From Trinickia symbiotica (GTDB lineage: Bacteria > Pseudomonadota > Gammaproteobacteria > Burkholderiales > Burkholderiaceae), in the NCBI RefSeq assembly GCF_002934455.1, contig NZ_PTIR01000002.1:248001-312000 (forward strand): a stretch of DNA of 64,000 bases, read 5' to 3'. Under the pieces are notes generated by a model, which was not told the origin of the DNA, searched no databases, and saw only the letters and a program-made list of their open reading frames with translations. A program made the translations under genes and the position numbers. Shown one piece after another: positions 35,676-44,657 of the stretch (within the stretch, counting starts at the first letter, position 1; each line of letters opens with the position of its first letter).

Positions 35676-36866
35676 GTGGCCAATGCTTCGAGAAAGGGGA
35701 TTCCTTCCGAGTCGATCACGTTCTGCGCGCTGACGGCTCTGACTATTCAAACGGTCGTGCTCGCGAACTGGGGCACACATTATTACTTGCTTCGTCAATC
35801 GACGGGGCCGCTGCTCGGCTGGGATTTTGTGGTTTTCTGGTCCGCCGCTCGCGTGACGCTGGAGCATGGCGCGGCAATGGTTTTTTCTCCGACCGTGCTG
35901 CACGAAATGGAAGCCGCCGTCGGTCACTTTCGCGAAATTGGGCCGTGGGCCTATCCCCCGACTTTCCTGCTAGCGCTCATCCCGTTCGGGCTGTTCTCGT
36001 TTGCTACTGCGTTCGGGCTGTTCTCCGCCGCGGGGCTCGCTGTCTATGCCGTGGCGTTGCGACGCGCCGTCCGCGGACTCGATCCGCCGTATATGTTGTT
36101 CGCTGCCGGATTTAGCGGCGTCGGCGTGGCGCTCGCAGCCGGACAAAACTCACTGTTGACGACCGCGGCGGCGGCCGGGGCCACTTTGCTGCTTGACTCC
36201 AACCCGATTCTCGCGGGAACCTGCGTCGCGGCGCTCGCGATCAAGCCGCAACTGGCCGTGCTGTTCCCGCTCGCGCTCGCCTGCGGCAGAAAATGGAAAG
36301 CACTCGCGGCCTCGGCCGCCTGGGCGCTAGCCTTCGCGACAGTCGCGACAGCCATATTGGGCGCCGACGCATGGACCGTGTTCGCCGCGCACTTGCCGTC
36401 TTTCAATCAACGCTTTGTCGAGCACGGCTCAACTCACTGGGCGGCGATGCCGACTGTATTCGCCGCCGCAAGGCTCGCTGGGGCGTCCGTCCCGGCTGCC
36501 TATGTTGCCCAAGCACTCATCGGGGTTCCCGCAGCCGCAGCGGTGGCTTACTTGTGGCTGTGCGACGCGCGATTTGAGTTGCGCGTCTCGGCGCTCGCCC
36601 TCGGTACGCTGCTCGTCCAGCCTTATCTGATGTATTACGACCTCGCGTGGCTCTCGCTGCCAATAGTCATGCTGCTGCACGACGCCAAGACGGTCGAGCT
36701 GAGCCGCATCGAATGGATCCTCGTCGGCGCGACCTGGTTGGTGCCGGCGCAAGCGTTCATTGCGGTCGGGTTCGACTTTCCTTGCCATATTGCGACAGTC
36801 GTGATGATCGCGCTATTGGTCGCGGTCGTGCGACGACATCTTGCCGTGCGGCGACGGTGCGGCTGA
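35676..36866 (+). CDS. GT87-like (DUF2029) membrane glycosyltransferase, copy 1
   Basis: A 396-residue integral membrane protein with about ten TM helices. It carries family landmarks: WDFVVFWSAARVTLEHG after TM1, PWAYPPTFLL at the start of TM3, AAGQNSLLTTAA, AIKPQLAVLFPLALA and QPYLMYYDLAWL. The Asp in the first loop is the likely catalytic residue. GT87 enzymes use polyprenyl-phosphate sugars on the periplasmic side to modify glycolipids or polysaccharides. The GTG at 35676 with AAGGA and a G-run upstream is my start. It is a paralogue of 38364-39596. Confidence 0.75.
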   Translation: MANASRKGIPSESITFCALTALTIQTVVLANWGTHYYLLRQSTGPLLGWDFVVFWSAARVTLEHGAAMVFSPTVLHEMEAAVGHFREIGPWAYPPTFLLALIPFGLFSFATAFGLFSAAGLAVYAVALRRAVRGLDPPYMLFAAGFSGVGVALAAGQNSLLTTAAAAGATLLLDSNPILAGTCVAALAIKPQLAVLFPLALACGRKWKALAASAAWALAFATVATAILGADAWTVFAAHLPSFNQRFVEHGSTHWAAMPTVFAAARLAGASVPAAYVAQALIGVPAAAAVAYLWLCDARFELRVSALALGTLLVQPYLMYYDLAWLSLPIVMLLHDAKTVELSRIEWILVGATWLVPAQAFIAVGFDFPCHIATVVMIALLVAVVRRHLAVRRRCG

Positions 36867-36995
36867 CCGCGTCCGGCATCCAGGGGAAACTTCAATTGGA
36901 CAAGACTTTCTCGGCCCAGCGCTTCAGCGCCGTCTCGCCGCCGCGAATACGTGACACCGCTCGAGGCGGCTGTACGCCCCTATATGCCCTGTACG

Positions 36996-37239
36996 CCGTG
37001 GGCCTACCCGCCGACGCTCCTCCATCTCACGTGTTGAAATCGCGATCCTCGTCGTAGCTTGGTTCGCGCCGGCGCAGGCTCTCGTGACAAGATGGTTTCC
37101 ATTCATCGGTCAATGGGACGCGGCGGTGCTACGGGCATTGATCGCGCTCATCTTCCATCGACGCCTGCGAGCCGTGCGGACCGCGGACAGCGAACGCGAG
37201 TTTCGAGACAATCTCTCAAGCAGAACAATCACGGCGTGA
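36996..37239 (+). pseudogene. decayed third GT87-like copy
   Basis: One frame from 36996 reads PWAYPPTLLHL, the GT87-like loop motif. Only about 20 bp later another frame (37033-37239) reads AWFAPAQALVTRW and then 45 more residues to a stop, matching the last membrane helix of the intact copy (TWLVPAQAFIAV). About 230 codons between the two landmarks are missing, and the frames differ. This is a deletion relic lying between the two intact paralogues. Confidence 0.6.
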
Positions 37240-37274
37240 ACCGCAGATGCAAGCTCTGGAGAACTGAAACCGCC

Positions 37275-38336
37275 TCAACGCTCTGCGACACGCACGCCGG
37301 CGATCGTGCGCCTGCGCGCCGCGTCATACCGCGACCCATTGCGCGCGCGCAGCTCCGCGCGCGCCGCGGGCAGCGCGCTCACCTTGTTGGTTTCCCGATA
37401 GCGCCGACGCACGAGATAGACCGGACGCTCCTTCGTCTCGTGGTAAATGCGCCCGACGTATTCGCCGACGACACCGATGCCAATGAGCTCGATTCCACCC
37501 ATGAAGAGCAGGATCGAAATGATCGAGGCGTAGCCGGGCACCGGATTGCCGAAGAGCAGCGTACGGCCGACGATGACGCCGCCGTAGCAAAAAGCGAGCG
37601 TCGCTATCGCAAGCCCGATGTACGTCCAGCTTCGCAACGGCACTGTGCTGAAGCTCGTGATGCCTTCGAGTGCGAGGTTCCACAGCCGCCATCCCGAGAA
37701 CTTCGATTTCCCGGCACTGCGCGGCTCGCGCTCGTACTCGACGATGACGGTCCGATAGCCGACCCACGCGAACAGCCCCTTCATGAAGCGATGGCGTTCC
37801 GGCAAGCTTCGCAAAGCGTTGACGACCGCGCGGTCCATCAAGCGAAAGTCGCCGACGTTCTCCGGCAGCTTGACGTCCGAGAGCGCGTTATGGATGTGGT
37901 AATAAAGCGCCGCCGTTTTCCGTTTCAAGAACGAATCGCAGGCCCTGTTGGCCCTTTTTGCGGCGACTACCTCGGCCCCGTCGAACCAGTGCGCGATCAT
38001 CACGGGGATCAAGCTCGGCGGATCCTGCAGATCGGCATCGATCGGAATGACCGCATCGCCGGATGCTTCGTCGAGGCCGGCGGTCAGCGCAGCCTCCTTG
38101 CCGAAGTTGCGCGTGAGATCGACGACGCGCACGCGCGAATCCCGCCCTCTCGCTTGCACGAGCTTGTCGAGCGTCCCGTCGCTGCTGCCGTCGTTGATAC
38201 AGACGATCTCGAATCTAATCGATTCAATCGCTTCGAGCACCGGGACGATCCTCCGAAAGAACGTCTCGACTGCATCGTTCTCGTTATAGAACGGTGCAAT
38301 TACCGAAACCAACGGCTTGCCGATCGATTGAGCCAT
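37275..38336 (-). CDS. GtrB-type polyprenyl-phosphate glycosyltransferase (GT2)
   Basis: A 353-residue GT2 enzyme with a cytosolic GT-A domain and two C-terminal TM helices (about 228-250 and 262-285). Motifs are CINDGSSDGT (about 48-57), DADLQDPP (about 99-106) as the DxD metal site, and RFMKGLFAWVG. Such enzymes load a sugar from a UDP or GDP donor onto undecaprenyl phosphate, which flips and serves GT-C enzymes such as the GT87-like neighbours. It is followed on the same strand, after 27 bp, by nothing else; the GT87-like gene 38364-39596 lies just upstream and is likely co-transcribed. No GtrA flippase gene is seen. Confidence 0.82.
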   Translation of the reverse strand: MAQSIGKPLVSVIAPFYNENDAVETFFRRIVPVLEAIESIRFEIVCINDGSSDGTLDKLVQARGRDSRVRVVDLTRNFGKEAALTAGLDEASGDAVIPIDADLQDPPSLIPVMIAHWFDGAEVVAAKRANRACDSFLKRKTAALYYHIHNALSDVKLPENVGDFRLMDRAVVNALRSLPERHRFMKGLFAWVGYRTVIVEYEREPRSAGKSKFSGWRLWNLALEGITSFSTVPLRSWTYIGLAIATLAFCYGGVIVGRTLLFGNPVPGYASIISILLFMGGIELIGIGVVGEYVGRIYHETKERPVYLVRRRYRETNKVSALPAARAELRARNGSRYDAARRRTIAGVRVAER

Positions 38337-38363
38337 GATGCCCCCCGTGAACTTATCATTTGG

Positions 38364-39596
38364 TCATCGCCGTTCGAGCGCGATTCGCCTCAACAACATC
38401 GAGAGCGTAACGGCCAAAATCAGCGGCAGGAATTGGAAATGAACATGCATCACCACTAGAATGCCGGTCAACGGCATCAACCATAGAAGAGCGAGCCATT
38501 CACGTTCGCCTCGTTTCCATCCGCTGGTCATCCCGTGTTTGACATACCAGGCCACGACCACGCCGCACCAAGCGAGATCGTAGTCGTAGAGGTAGGGGCT
38601 CACCATGAGGCTTGCACACGCTAACGTGGCGGCACGCAGCGGATACGGCGTCTCGCGACGCCATGCAAGCCAGACTGCTGCGGCGGCAAAGATCGCCGAC
38701 ATCTCTTGAGCGGCGTAGGCGCCTGTCGTCGATCCATGAGCCATCTTGACGAGCGAGAAGACGCTCGGCACCCGAGCCAACGCCGCGCGCCCGTCTTGGA
38801 CGAACCCGGCTGCCATCCCCATGTTGTGCAGGAAAGCCATGAGTGTCTCCGTTCCGAACGCGGCAAGCGCGAGGGCGAGCATCGTCAGCGCGGTAACGGA
38901 AAGCGACGCCAAGGCGCGCCACGAACGCGAGCAGAGCAACGCGAGCGGAAAAAGCACGGCGAGGTGAGGCTTCATGCATAGGATGCCGAATGCGATGCCG
39001 GCCAGGATCGGACGGCGCGGCAGTGCAACGAGCCCGAGCGCGGCAAGCGATGCGGTCATCAGCCCGTTTTGGCCCGACACCATGACCAGAGCAGCGCCCG
39101 GGAAGGCCAGCGCAACGAAGACCGCCTCGCGTCGAGGAATGATCGAGTGAATCGCCTTGACGAACACCAGATAAGTGCCGCCGAGAAACATCACGGCCGC
39201 TACGTGCCACGGCAACAGGGCGAACGGATAGACGACCAGCAAAAACGTCGGCGGATAAAGCCACGGCAGAATGCCGACCGAATGACCGATCGCTCCGCTT
39301 TCGATCTTTTCGAGCACGGCGAGGTTGTACGCATCGGCTGCGTGACCGTGCAGCGCGAGCGACGACGAACTCCAGAACGGCAGAAAATCAATGGCAAGCG
39401 GACTGATGTACTCGTGCGGATGCCACACGGCCTTGTAGAAGTACACGGCGAGCCATACCGCATAGCAAGTCATGACGACGATCGAGTAGAGCCGCAAGCG
39501 CTCGGAACCGATCCAATGTTCGGCGCGGCGTTCACGGCCCGTCGTCTGCGCCACTCGCGCCGCGCGCGCGTCGACATGAAGTGGAGTCGAGTTCAT
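38364..39596 (-). CDS. GT87-like (DUF2029) membrane glycosyltransferase, copy 2
   Basis: A 410-residue, about ten-TM paralogue of the protein at 35676-36866. It shows the same landmarks: IDFLPFWSSSSLALHGHAAD, LPWLYPPTFLLVVYPF, VSGQNGLMTASLAALG, CMKPHLAVLFPLALL and SPYLYDYDLAW. It lies 27 bp upstream of gtrB on the same strand, so the pair probably works as donor-lipid synthase plus lipid-dependent transferase. The acceptor glycan is unknown; no O-antigen or capsule gene lies in the window. Confidence 0.75.
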   Translation of the reverse strand: MNSTPLHVDARAARVAQTTGRERRAEHWIGSERLRLYSIVVMTCYAVWLAVYFYKAVWHPHEYISPLAIDFLPFWSSSSLALHGHAADAYNLAVLEKIESGAIGHSVGILPWLYPPTFLLVVYPFALLPWHVAAVMFLGGTYLVFVKAIHSIIPRREAVFVALAFPGAALVMVSGQNGLMTASLAALGLVALPRRPILAGIAFGILCMKPHLAVLFPLALLCSRSWRALASLSVTALTMLALALAAFGTETLMAFLHNMGMAAGFVQDGRAALARVPSVFSLVKMAHGSTTGAYAAQEMSAIFAAAAVWLAWRRETPYPLRAATLACASLMVSPYLYDYDLAWCGVVVAWYVKHGMTSGWKRGEREWLALLWLMPLTGILVVMHVHFQFLPLILAVTLSMLLRRIALERR

Positions 39597-40777
39597 GCGA
39601 ATTCTCCCGGCACTGAACGACCGCGTCGCAAAACCACGAGCATCGTCATTGAAAAAATGATGCCTCCGATTGGCGGTAATTTCGCCGACCGATCGAAGTG
39701 TTCACGGAGCGACAAAAGGCATCGGAGCGTCGCTACCGCGCTACTGGAGAACGCCAGGCGCGACGTAGTCAACCATTGGAGCGGCAGGCTTGCGCCGCCG
39801 CATCCCCCCCGACTCAAAAAGTACATTTTTTGCATTCCCTGCCGGTCCTTGTAAGCCCACCCGGCCATATCGTTCGTCACTTCTTCTTAATGTCGCGGCG
39901 TCTGGTCAAACGCCGCTGCTCAACTGCACGGCTAATTGTTGGATTAAAACAATTGCGCTTTCAATCCGGTTCGACGCTCGAAAGGCCGACGATATGCTTT
40001 GATAGGTGCGCCATCGAACAAATCCCTCAGAGCTCATGCGCAACCACAAAATATCGGCGTCTCAAATCTGAAACGGTCAGTGCCGCAACTGATTTACGGG
40101 CGCCATCCGTGGGTTAGCCCGTAGCGGCCGCCGTCGGAGGCACATGCAGATGCTGCATTGCTGCTCGCGTTCAAAATGCCGAAGACAAGCGCGATGATCG
40201 CATCAGACGCTAAACCTATCTCCGCCCATCCGTTCGTCGCAACTTTGCGACAACGTTTGCTGCGAGAGACCGCAAGACCTGCCGAGCGTCCGGCTTAGCC
40301 CTTGAATTGCAACGCTTTCAGCACCGTTGGCACATCGCTTGCAAACTGGTTGCCGCACGGAAGCTGGCGACGGTAACGATCGGTCGCGCCACTCGAACGG
40401 CCCCAAAGAGGGCTTATGCGAAATGGCTGACGACGTTACTCAAGGGGGGAACTCGCGTGCGCTGCCGCCGCAAGCGGCGGAAGCGCAGCGCGGGCTGTAC
40501 GAATAACCGCCAGCTGACTGATCGGCGCCGGTCTCGACCGGACGTCTTTTGGGGGGATGAGCAAGATGAGCCGGGGGGCTTAGGCATGATCAACAATGCT
40601 TCGAGACGGCATATCGCGAGCCGCGTGATGTGGCGCATTGCCGTGCCCCCGGTCAACCATCGCGCTTCGATCTCGGGCTTCAGACGCCCGAGCCTCCATC
40701 GTTTTGCAACCGTAGTTCCATCCCGAAGCCTTGTCGGCCAGGGGCCACTTTGTTCGTTCTATTTAGGAGATTCGAAA
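39597..40777. other. long non-coding stretch before the Tad locus
   Basis: I find no credible gene in these 1181 bp; open frames have no SD and no recognisable domain. Two symmetric elements stand out: GTCGCAA and TTGCGAC with a 2-bp spacer (40236-40251), an operator-like palindrome, and CTCGGGC and GCCCGAG with a 7-base loop (40672-40692), a hairpin about 85 bases before the first pilin. Promoter and regulatory sites of the Tad locus must lie here. Confidence 0.5.
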
Positions 40778-40948
40778 ATGCAAAATATCATCGCTCAAGC
40801 AAAGCGCTTTCTGCGCGACGAAGAAGGTGCAACGATGGTCGAGTACGGCCTCATGGTCGCCCTCATCGCCATCGTTTGCATTGGTGCCGTCACCACGATC
40901 GGGACCAACCTCAACCTGGTTTTCAGCGACATCGCGGTCAAGCTCTGA
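40778..40948 (+). CDS. flp: Flp-type major pilin, copy 1
   Basis: A 56-residue type IVb prepilin. A short basic leader is followed by the processing motif EEGATMVEYGLMVALIAI, in which Glu and Tyr near the start of the mature chain are the Flp signature, then a hydrophobic helix. AGGAG precedes ATG 40778. It is first in a series of three pilin genes and is cleaved by the CpaA-type peptidase encoded at 41590. Confidence 0.9.
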   Translation: MQNIIAQAKRFLRDEEGATMVEYGLMVALIAIVCIGAVTTIGTNLNLVFSDIAVKL

Positions 40949-40959
40949 CCAATGCGGGT

Positions 40960-40986
40960 GCGGGCGAGCCGGAATGGTTCGCCCGC
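40960..40986 (+). promoter_or_regulatory. stable hairpin between flp copies 1 and 2
   Basis: GCGGGCGA (40960-40967) pairs with TCGCCCGC (40979-40986), starting 11 bases after the pilin stop. No T-run follows, so it more likely protects the pilin mRNA 3' end or attenuates read-through than acts as a full terminator. Confidence 0.55.
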
Positions 40987-41038
40987 GTTCTCTGCCCAAC
41001 GTACCAAGCATTCAGGTGCGATTAAAAAGGAGTCCAAC

Positions 41039-41254
41039 GTGATCGAAAAAATCGTTCATCTGCGACGCGCCGTTTCCGCACAGGGTTCGCGCGTCGTCGA
41101 GCAAGCCGCGGCCTTTCTTCGCGAGGAGCAAGGCGCAACGATGGTGGAATACGGGCTGATGGTCGCGCTCATCGCGATCGTCTGTATCGGCGCCGTCACC
41201 ACGATCGGGACCAACCTGAACCTCGTTTTCAGCGACATCGCCGCACTCATTTGA
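41039..41254 (+). CDS. Flp-type pilin, copy 2
   Basis: A 71-residue prepilin starting at GTG 41039 with AAGGAG upstream. From GATMVEYG to NLNLVFSDIA it is identical to copy 1, showing recent tandem duplication, while its leader is 13 residues longer. The Flp motif and processing site are intact. Confidence 0.88.
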   Translation: MIEKIVHLRRAVSAQGSRVVEQAAAFLREEQGATMVEYGLMVALIAIVCIGAVTTIGTNLNLVFSDIAALI

Positions 41255-41261
41255 GGCGGCC

Positions 41262-41283
41262 GGCAGGACGAAACATCCCTGCC
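41262..41283 (+). promoter_or_regulatory. hairpin between flp copies 2 and 3
   Basis: GGCAGG (41262-41267) pairs with CCTGCC (41278-41283) 8 bases after the copy-2 stop. It occupies the same position as the stronger hairpin after copy 1, so it may play the same role in message processing. Confidence 0.4.
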
Positions 41284-41369
41284 ACGAAGTTCGATTTGAT
41301 CGTTTTGCTGTATGACGCGCCGCGGGATGCCCGGCTCCGTCAATACATGCTTCCGGGGGGGGAGCTGAC

Positions 41370-41555
41370 ATGCACGCGTTACTTTCGATTCTGCGGCCGT
41401 TGCTGGACGAGGACGAGGGCGCAACGATGGTGGAGTACGGGCTGATGATCGCGCTGATCGCGATTTCAGCCGTTGCAGGCGTCACCATCTTTGGCAGTGC
41501 TGTCGAACAGCTCTATCAGAACATCCTCGACGACATCGTCGCCGCGATTCATTGA
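41370..41555 (+). CDS. Flp-type pilin, copy 3 (divergent)
   Basis: A 61-residue prepilin starting at ATG 41370 after a GGGGAG. It keeps EGATMVEYGLMIALIAI but its second half (SAVEQLYQNILDDIVAAI) differs from copies 1 and 2, ending in an acidic helix. It could be a minor pilin or an alternative major subunit. Confidence 0.87.
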   Translation: MHALLSILRPLLDEDEGATMVEYGLMIALIAISAVAGVTIFGSAVEQLYQNILDDIVAAIH

Positions 41556-41589
41556 CGACGCCCTATAACGAATGAGAACGAGGCCTGTC

Positions 41590-42126
41590 ATGCTCTTCCC
41601 TGCTCTTCCGCCTCACCCGATTCCCCTTTGCGTGGCCGCGCTCACGATCGTGACCGCCAGCACGGACATTACCTGCCGCCGGATTCCGAACCCGATTTTG
41701 GCGTTGAGCCTCATCGTCTCACTTTTGGTGCAAGTTTGGCTGCACGGCCTCGTGCTCGGCGCTGGCAGCTGGCTCGCCGGCGCAATGACGGGCTTCGCGT
41801 TGCTGATCCCGCTTTACCTCGCGCGCGGCACGTCCGCCGGCGACGTGAAACTGCTGCTGACGATCGGTGCGTGGGTCGGCCCCACGATGGTCGTCTATAT
41901 CGTGCTGGCGACGTTCTTGATTGGCGGCGTTTGGTCAATGGCCTTCGTCGTTTTTCGCCGCCGTACGACACAACTGCTCACGAATCTGCAGTGCCTCACG
42001 ATGGGCGGCTGGCGCATGGGGCGCGGCATGGAGCCCGGTAAACGGATTGCATCGGTCGGCTCGCTTCCCTATGGCGTGGCGATAGCGGCCGGAACGTTAG
42101 GCGTTTTGTTCGCTTCGGCGGCATGA
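41590..42126 (+). CDS. cpaA: prepilin peptidase, CpaA/TadV type
   Basis: A 178-residue polytopic aspartic protease (A24) that removes the leader of Flp prepilins at the inner membrane. The two active-site aspartates are in ASTDITCRRIPN (first loop) and SAGDVKLLL (the GxGD motif, here A-G-D). It lacks the N-terminal methylase domain, as usual for TadV. I prefer ATG 41590, with GAGG upstream, over ATG 41572. Confidence 0.85.
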   Translation: MLFPALPPHPIPLCVAALTIVTASTDITCRRIPNPILALSLIVSLLVQVWLHGLVLGAGSWLAGAMTGFALLIPLYLARGTSAGDVKLLLTIGAWVGPTMVVYIVLATFLIGGVWSMAFVVFRRRTTQLLTNLQCLTMGGWRMGRGMEPGKRIASVGSLPYGVAIAAGTLGVLFASAA

Positions 42127-42235
42127 CTGAACGGCGTGCCGGTCGCCGCGAGCGCGGTCGGCGGAGCGTCTTCGAGCAGGAACCAATCCCCGCGGCTGCG
42201 GCTTTAGCGAGCGAGCGGCGGGATGGAGAGGAAAC

Positions 42236-43639
42236 ATGAACGATCGGGATCTCGAGACAGGCAACGGCGCGCAGGTCACGCAGCTGCCGCAGACAGCCGC
42301 AACACGCGAACGCCTTGCGGAAGCGACGCGCACGCTGCTGCGCGCTCCGCGTACGCTCGCGGATACCGGTCTGCCCGTCGTGTTCGTCAGCCGCCTCGTG
42401 CTGAAGTCGACGTTCATCAACGGCAAATCGAGCTTTGCCGATCTCTCGCAGCGGCACTGCCTTCCGATCGCGGTGCTCGACGATCTTCTCGCATTTCTCG
42501 TCCGCGAGCGTCTCGTGGAGATTACGCATCGCGGTGCAACCGACATCGATGTCCATTTCCGGCTCACCGAAGCAGGTCGGACGGCGGCGGCCGACGAGCT
42601 CGCACGATGCAGCTACTGCGGCCCAGTGCCGGTTGCCTACGACACTTATATGGAAGTGGTCGCCGAGCACTCGGTCCGCAAGCAGCGGATCACACAGGCG
42701 GACGTGCGTGCCGCTTTTCGCGGCATTTGCGTCGAGCCAGCGCTGCTCGATGCGGCGGCGGCATCGCTCAACGCGGGCCGCCCGCTCCTGCTGTACGGCC
42801 CGGCCGGCAGCGGCAAGACGTATCTTGCGGAGCGGCTCGGCCTGCTGCTGCAGGGCGACGTGCCGATTCCCTACGCGATCTACGTCGGCGGCGAAATCAT
42901 TCAGATGTACGACCCGTTGCTGCACCACGACGCTTCGACGTCGATCGCTTCGGCCATCGGCGATAAGCGCTGGCGCGTCTGCCGGCGGCCGGTCGTCCTC
43001 TCGGGCGGCGAACTGACCCTCGAGGGCCTCGATCTGCGCTACGACGCCGCAGCTGGCTTTTATCAGGCGCCGCCGCACATGAAGGCCAACATGGGGCTCT
43101 ACATCGTGGACGACCTCGGTCGTCAGCGCGTTGCCGCGCAGGACTTGCTCAATCGATGGATCATGCCGCTCGATCGCAGTCTCGACCTGTTCACGCTGCA
43201 GTCCGGCACGCGCTTCACGGCGCCGTTCGATGTCTGGCCGGTGTTTTCGAGCAATCTCGACCCCGCCGCAATCGGCGATGAGGCGTTCCTGCGCCGCCTG
43301 GGCTCGAAGCTCCAGATCGGTCCGCTATCGCTCGACAACTATCGGACCGTCTTCGAGGCCTGCTCCGCATCACTCGAGCTCAACCTCACATCGGAAGCAT
43401 TCGACTATCTGCTGCATAGCCTGCATATGCCGAACGCGAAGCCGTTTCTCGCCTGCTACCCGCGCGATCTTCTGCGACTCGTTCGCGCGTCGGTCGATTA
43501 TCGCGGCGCCGCGCGCGATGTGACGGCAGAGGGACTGCGCGAAGCTTGGCAGAGCTACTTCGGCAGCACGGAGCAGATGAGCCGCTATCCCCCTTCTTCC
43601 ACGGCGAGACGTCCGGGCAGACGGTTCGCCACACGCTGA
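42236..43639 (+). CDS. Tad-associated AAA+ ATPase
   Basis: A 467-residue cytoplasmic ATPase, separate from the CpaF secretion ATPase. The N-terminal 130 residues look like a winged-helix region with a CSYCGPV motif. The ATPase core has Walker A GPAGSGKT (about 188-195), Walker B LYIVDDLGRQ (about 285-294) and a sensor-type SSNLDP. It resembles MoxR/PilT-unrelated AAA chaperones. The gene sits between cpaA and cpaB on the same strand, after GAGAGG. Its role in piliation is unknown; assembly chaperone or regulator are both possible. Confidence 0.75.
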   Translation: MNDRDLETGNGAQVTQLPQTAATRERLAEATRTLLRAPRTLADTGLPVVFVSRLVLKSTFINGKSSFADLSQRHCLPIAVLDDLLAFLVRERLVEITHRGATDIDVHFRLTEAGRTAAADELARCSYCGPVPVAYDTYMEVVAEHSVRKQRITQADVRAAFRGICVEPALLDAAAASLNAGRPLLLYGPAGSGKTYLAERLGLLLQGDVPIPYAIYVGGEIIQMYDPLLHHDASTSIASAIGDKRWRVCRRPVVLSGGELTLEGLDLRYDAAAGFYQAPPHMKANMGLYIVDDLGRQRVAAQDLLNRWIMPLDRSLDLFTLQSGTRFTAPFDVWPVFSSNLDPAAIGDEAFLRRLGSKLQIGPLSLDNYRTVFEACSASLELNLTSEAFDYLLHSLHMPNAKPFLACYPRDLLRLVRASVDYRGAARDVTAEGLREAWQSYFGSTEQMSRYPPSSTARRPGRRFATR

Positions 43640-43725
43640 ACGGACGCCTCATGGTCGTTTGATTGTCATGCAAATACGGTCACTACAGGTGACGCCAGGT
43701 TGCAAGATTCGTTAGGAGTGCTGAA

Positions 43726-44550
43726 ATGAAAAACAGTCGAGCTCTGATCATGCTGGCGCTTGCCATGCTGGCGGGCCTGGCCGCTGTCGTATTCGCGTCG
43801 CGATGGCTGATCCATACCTCTTCGGGTGCCACGACGCCTGTCGCCGTTGCCGTCGAGGACATCAATCTCGGGCAACCACTCAACTCGAACCTGGTTCGCA
43901 TCGTCAATTGGCCCACGGGGAGCGTGCCGCCCGGCTCATTCACCGATGCGAAGTCGCTCGATGGGAGAGTCGTCAAGACGAGCCTTACGCGCGGTGAGCC
44001 GGTGCTCGAAGCGAAGCTCGCGCCGCAAGGAACTAAGGGTGGGCTCTCGGCCGTCATCGATAAGGGCGACCGCGCGATCACCGTGCGCGTGAACGACGTG
44101 ATCGGCGTGGCAGGCTTCGCGCTACCCGGCAACTATGTCGATGTGATCGTCAACACACAGCAGCCGGGCGGGAGTAACGACCAGCAAAACATTTCGAAGA
44201 TCGTGCTCGAGCGGATCCTCGTGCTCGCGGTCGCGCAGCAAGTGAGCCGCGACGATACGCAACCGAAAGTCGTCAATGCGGTCACGCTCGAGGTGACGCC
44301 GGAGCAAGCCGAAAAGCTCGATGTCGCGCGCAGCGTTGGCACCCTCTCGCTCGTCCTGCGCAACCAAGTCGACGACGACAAGCTGAAGACGGCGGGCGCA
44401 ACGAAGCTCACGCTGCTCGGCGCATCGGCGCCGGTCGCCGCTCCGCCGAAGCCTGCCCGTGTGCACTATGCCGCGCGTGCAAAGCCGGAGGTGAAGCGCG
44501 ATTGCGTGGGCGTCCTTTCGGGCGTCGCGGGCAGTGTCGAATGTTTCTAG
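43726..44550 (+). CDS. cpaB: Flp pilus assembly protein CpaB/RcpC
   Basis: A 274-residue periplasmic protein anchored by an N-terminal TM helix (about 7-27). A SAF domain follows (VAVAVEDINLGQPLNSNLVR, about 40-100) and then the RcpC region with DRAITVRVNDVIGVAGFALP and GNYVDVIV. It is thought to link the inner-membrane machinery and the secretin in the periplasm. The C-terminal 45 residues are basic and less conserved, with two cysteines near the end. Confidence 0.85.
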   Translation: MKNSRALIMLALAMLAGLAAVVFASRWLIHTSSGATTPVAVAVEDINLGQPLNSNLVRIVNWPTGSVPPGSFTDAKSLDGRVVKTSLTRGEPVLEAKLAPQGTKGGLSAVIDKGDRAITVRVNDVIGVAGFALPGNYVDVIVNTQQPGGSNDQQNISKIVLERILVLAVAQQVSRDDTQPKVVNAVTLEVTPEQAEKLDVARSVGTLSLVLRNQVDDDKLKTAGATKLTLLGASAPVAAPPKPARVHYAARAKPEVKRDCVGVLSGVAGSVECF

Positions 44551-44657
44551 CATTTGAGGTGGCGGCGCGCGAGGACCGACGCGCGCTTTGGCAAGACCAC
44601 CCAAACTCGAATCACGAATGACGCGGTAAAGGCATCACAACCGGGGGGCATCACCAA

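Noticed and set aside
37059-38459. 466-residue open frame on the plus strand
   Set aside because: Antisense to gtrB; the GT2 motifs are on the other strand.
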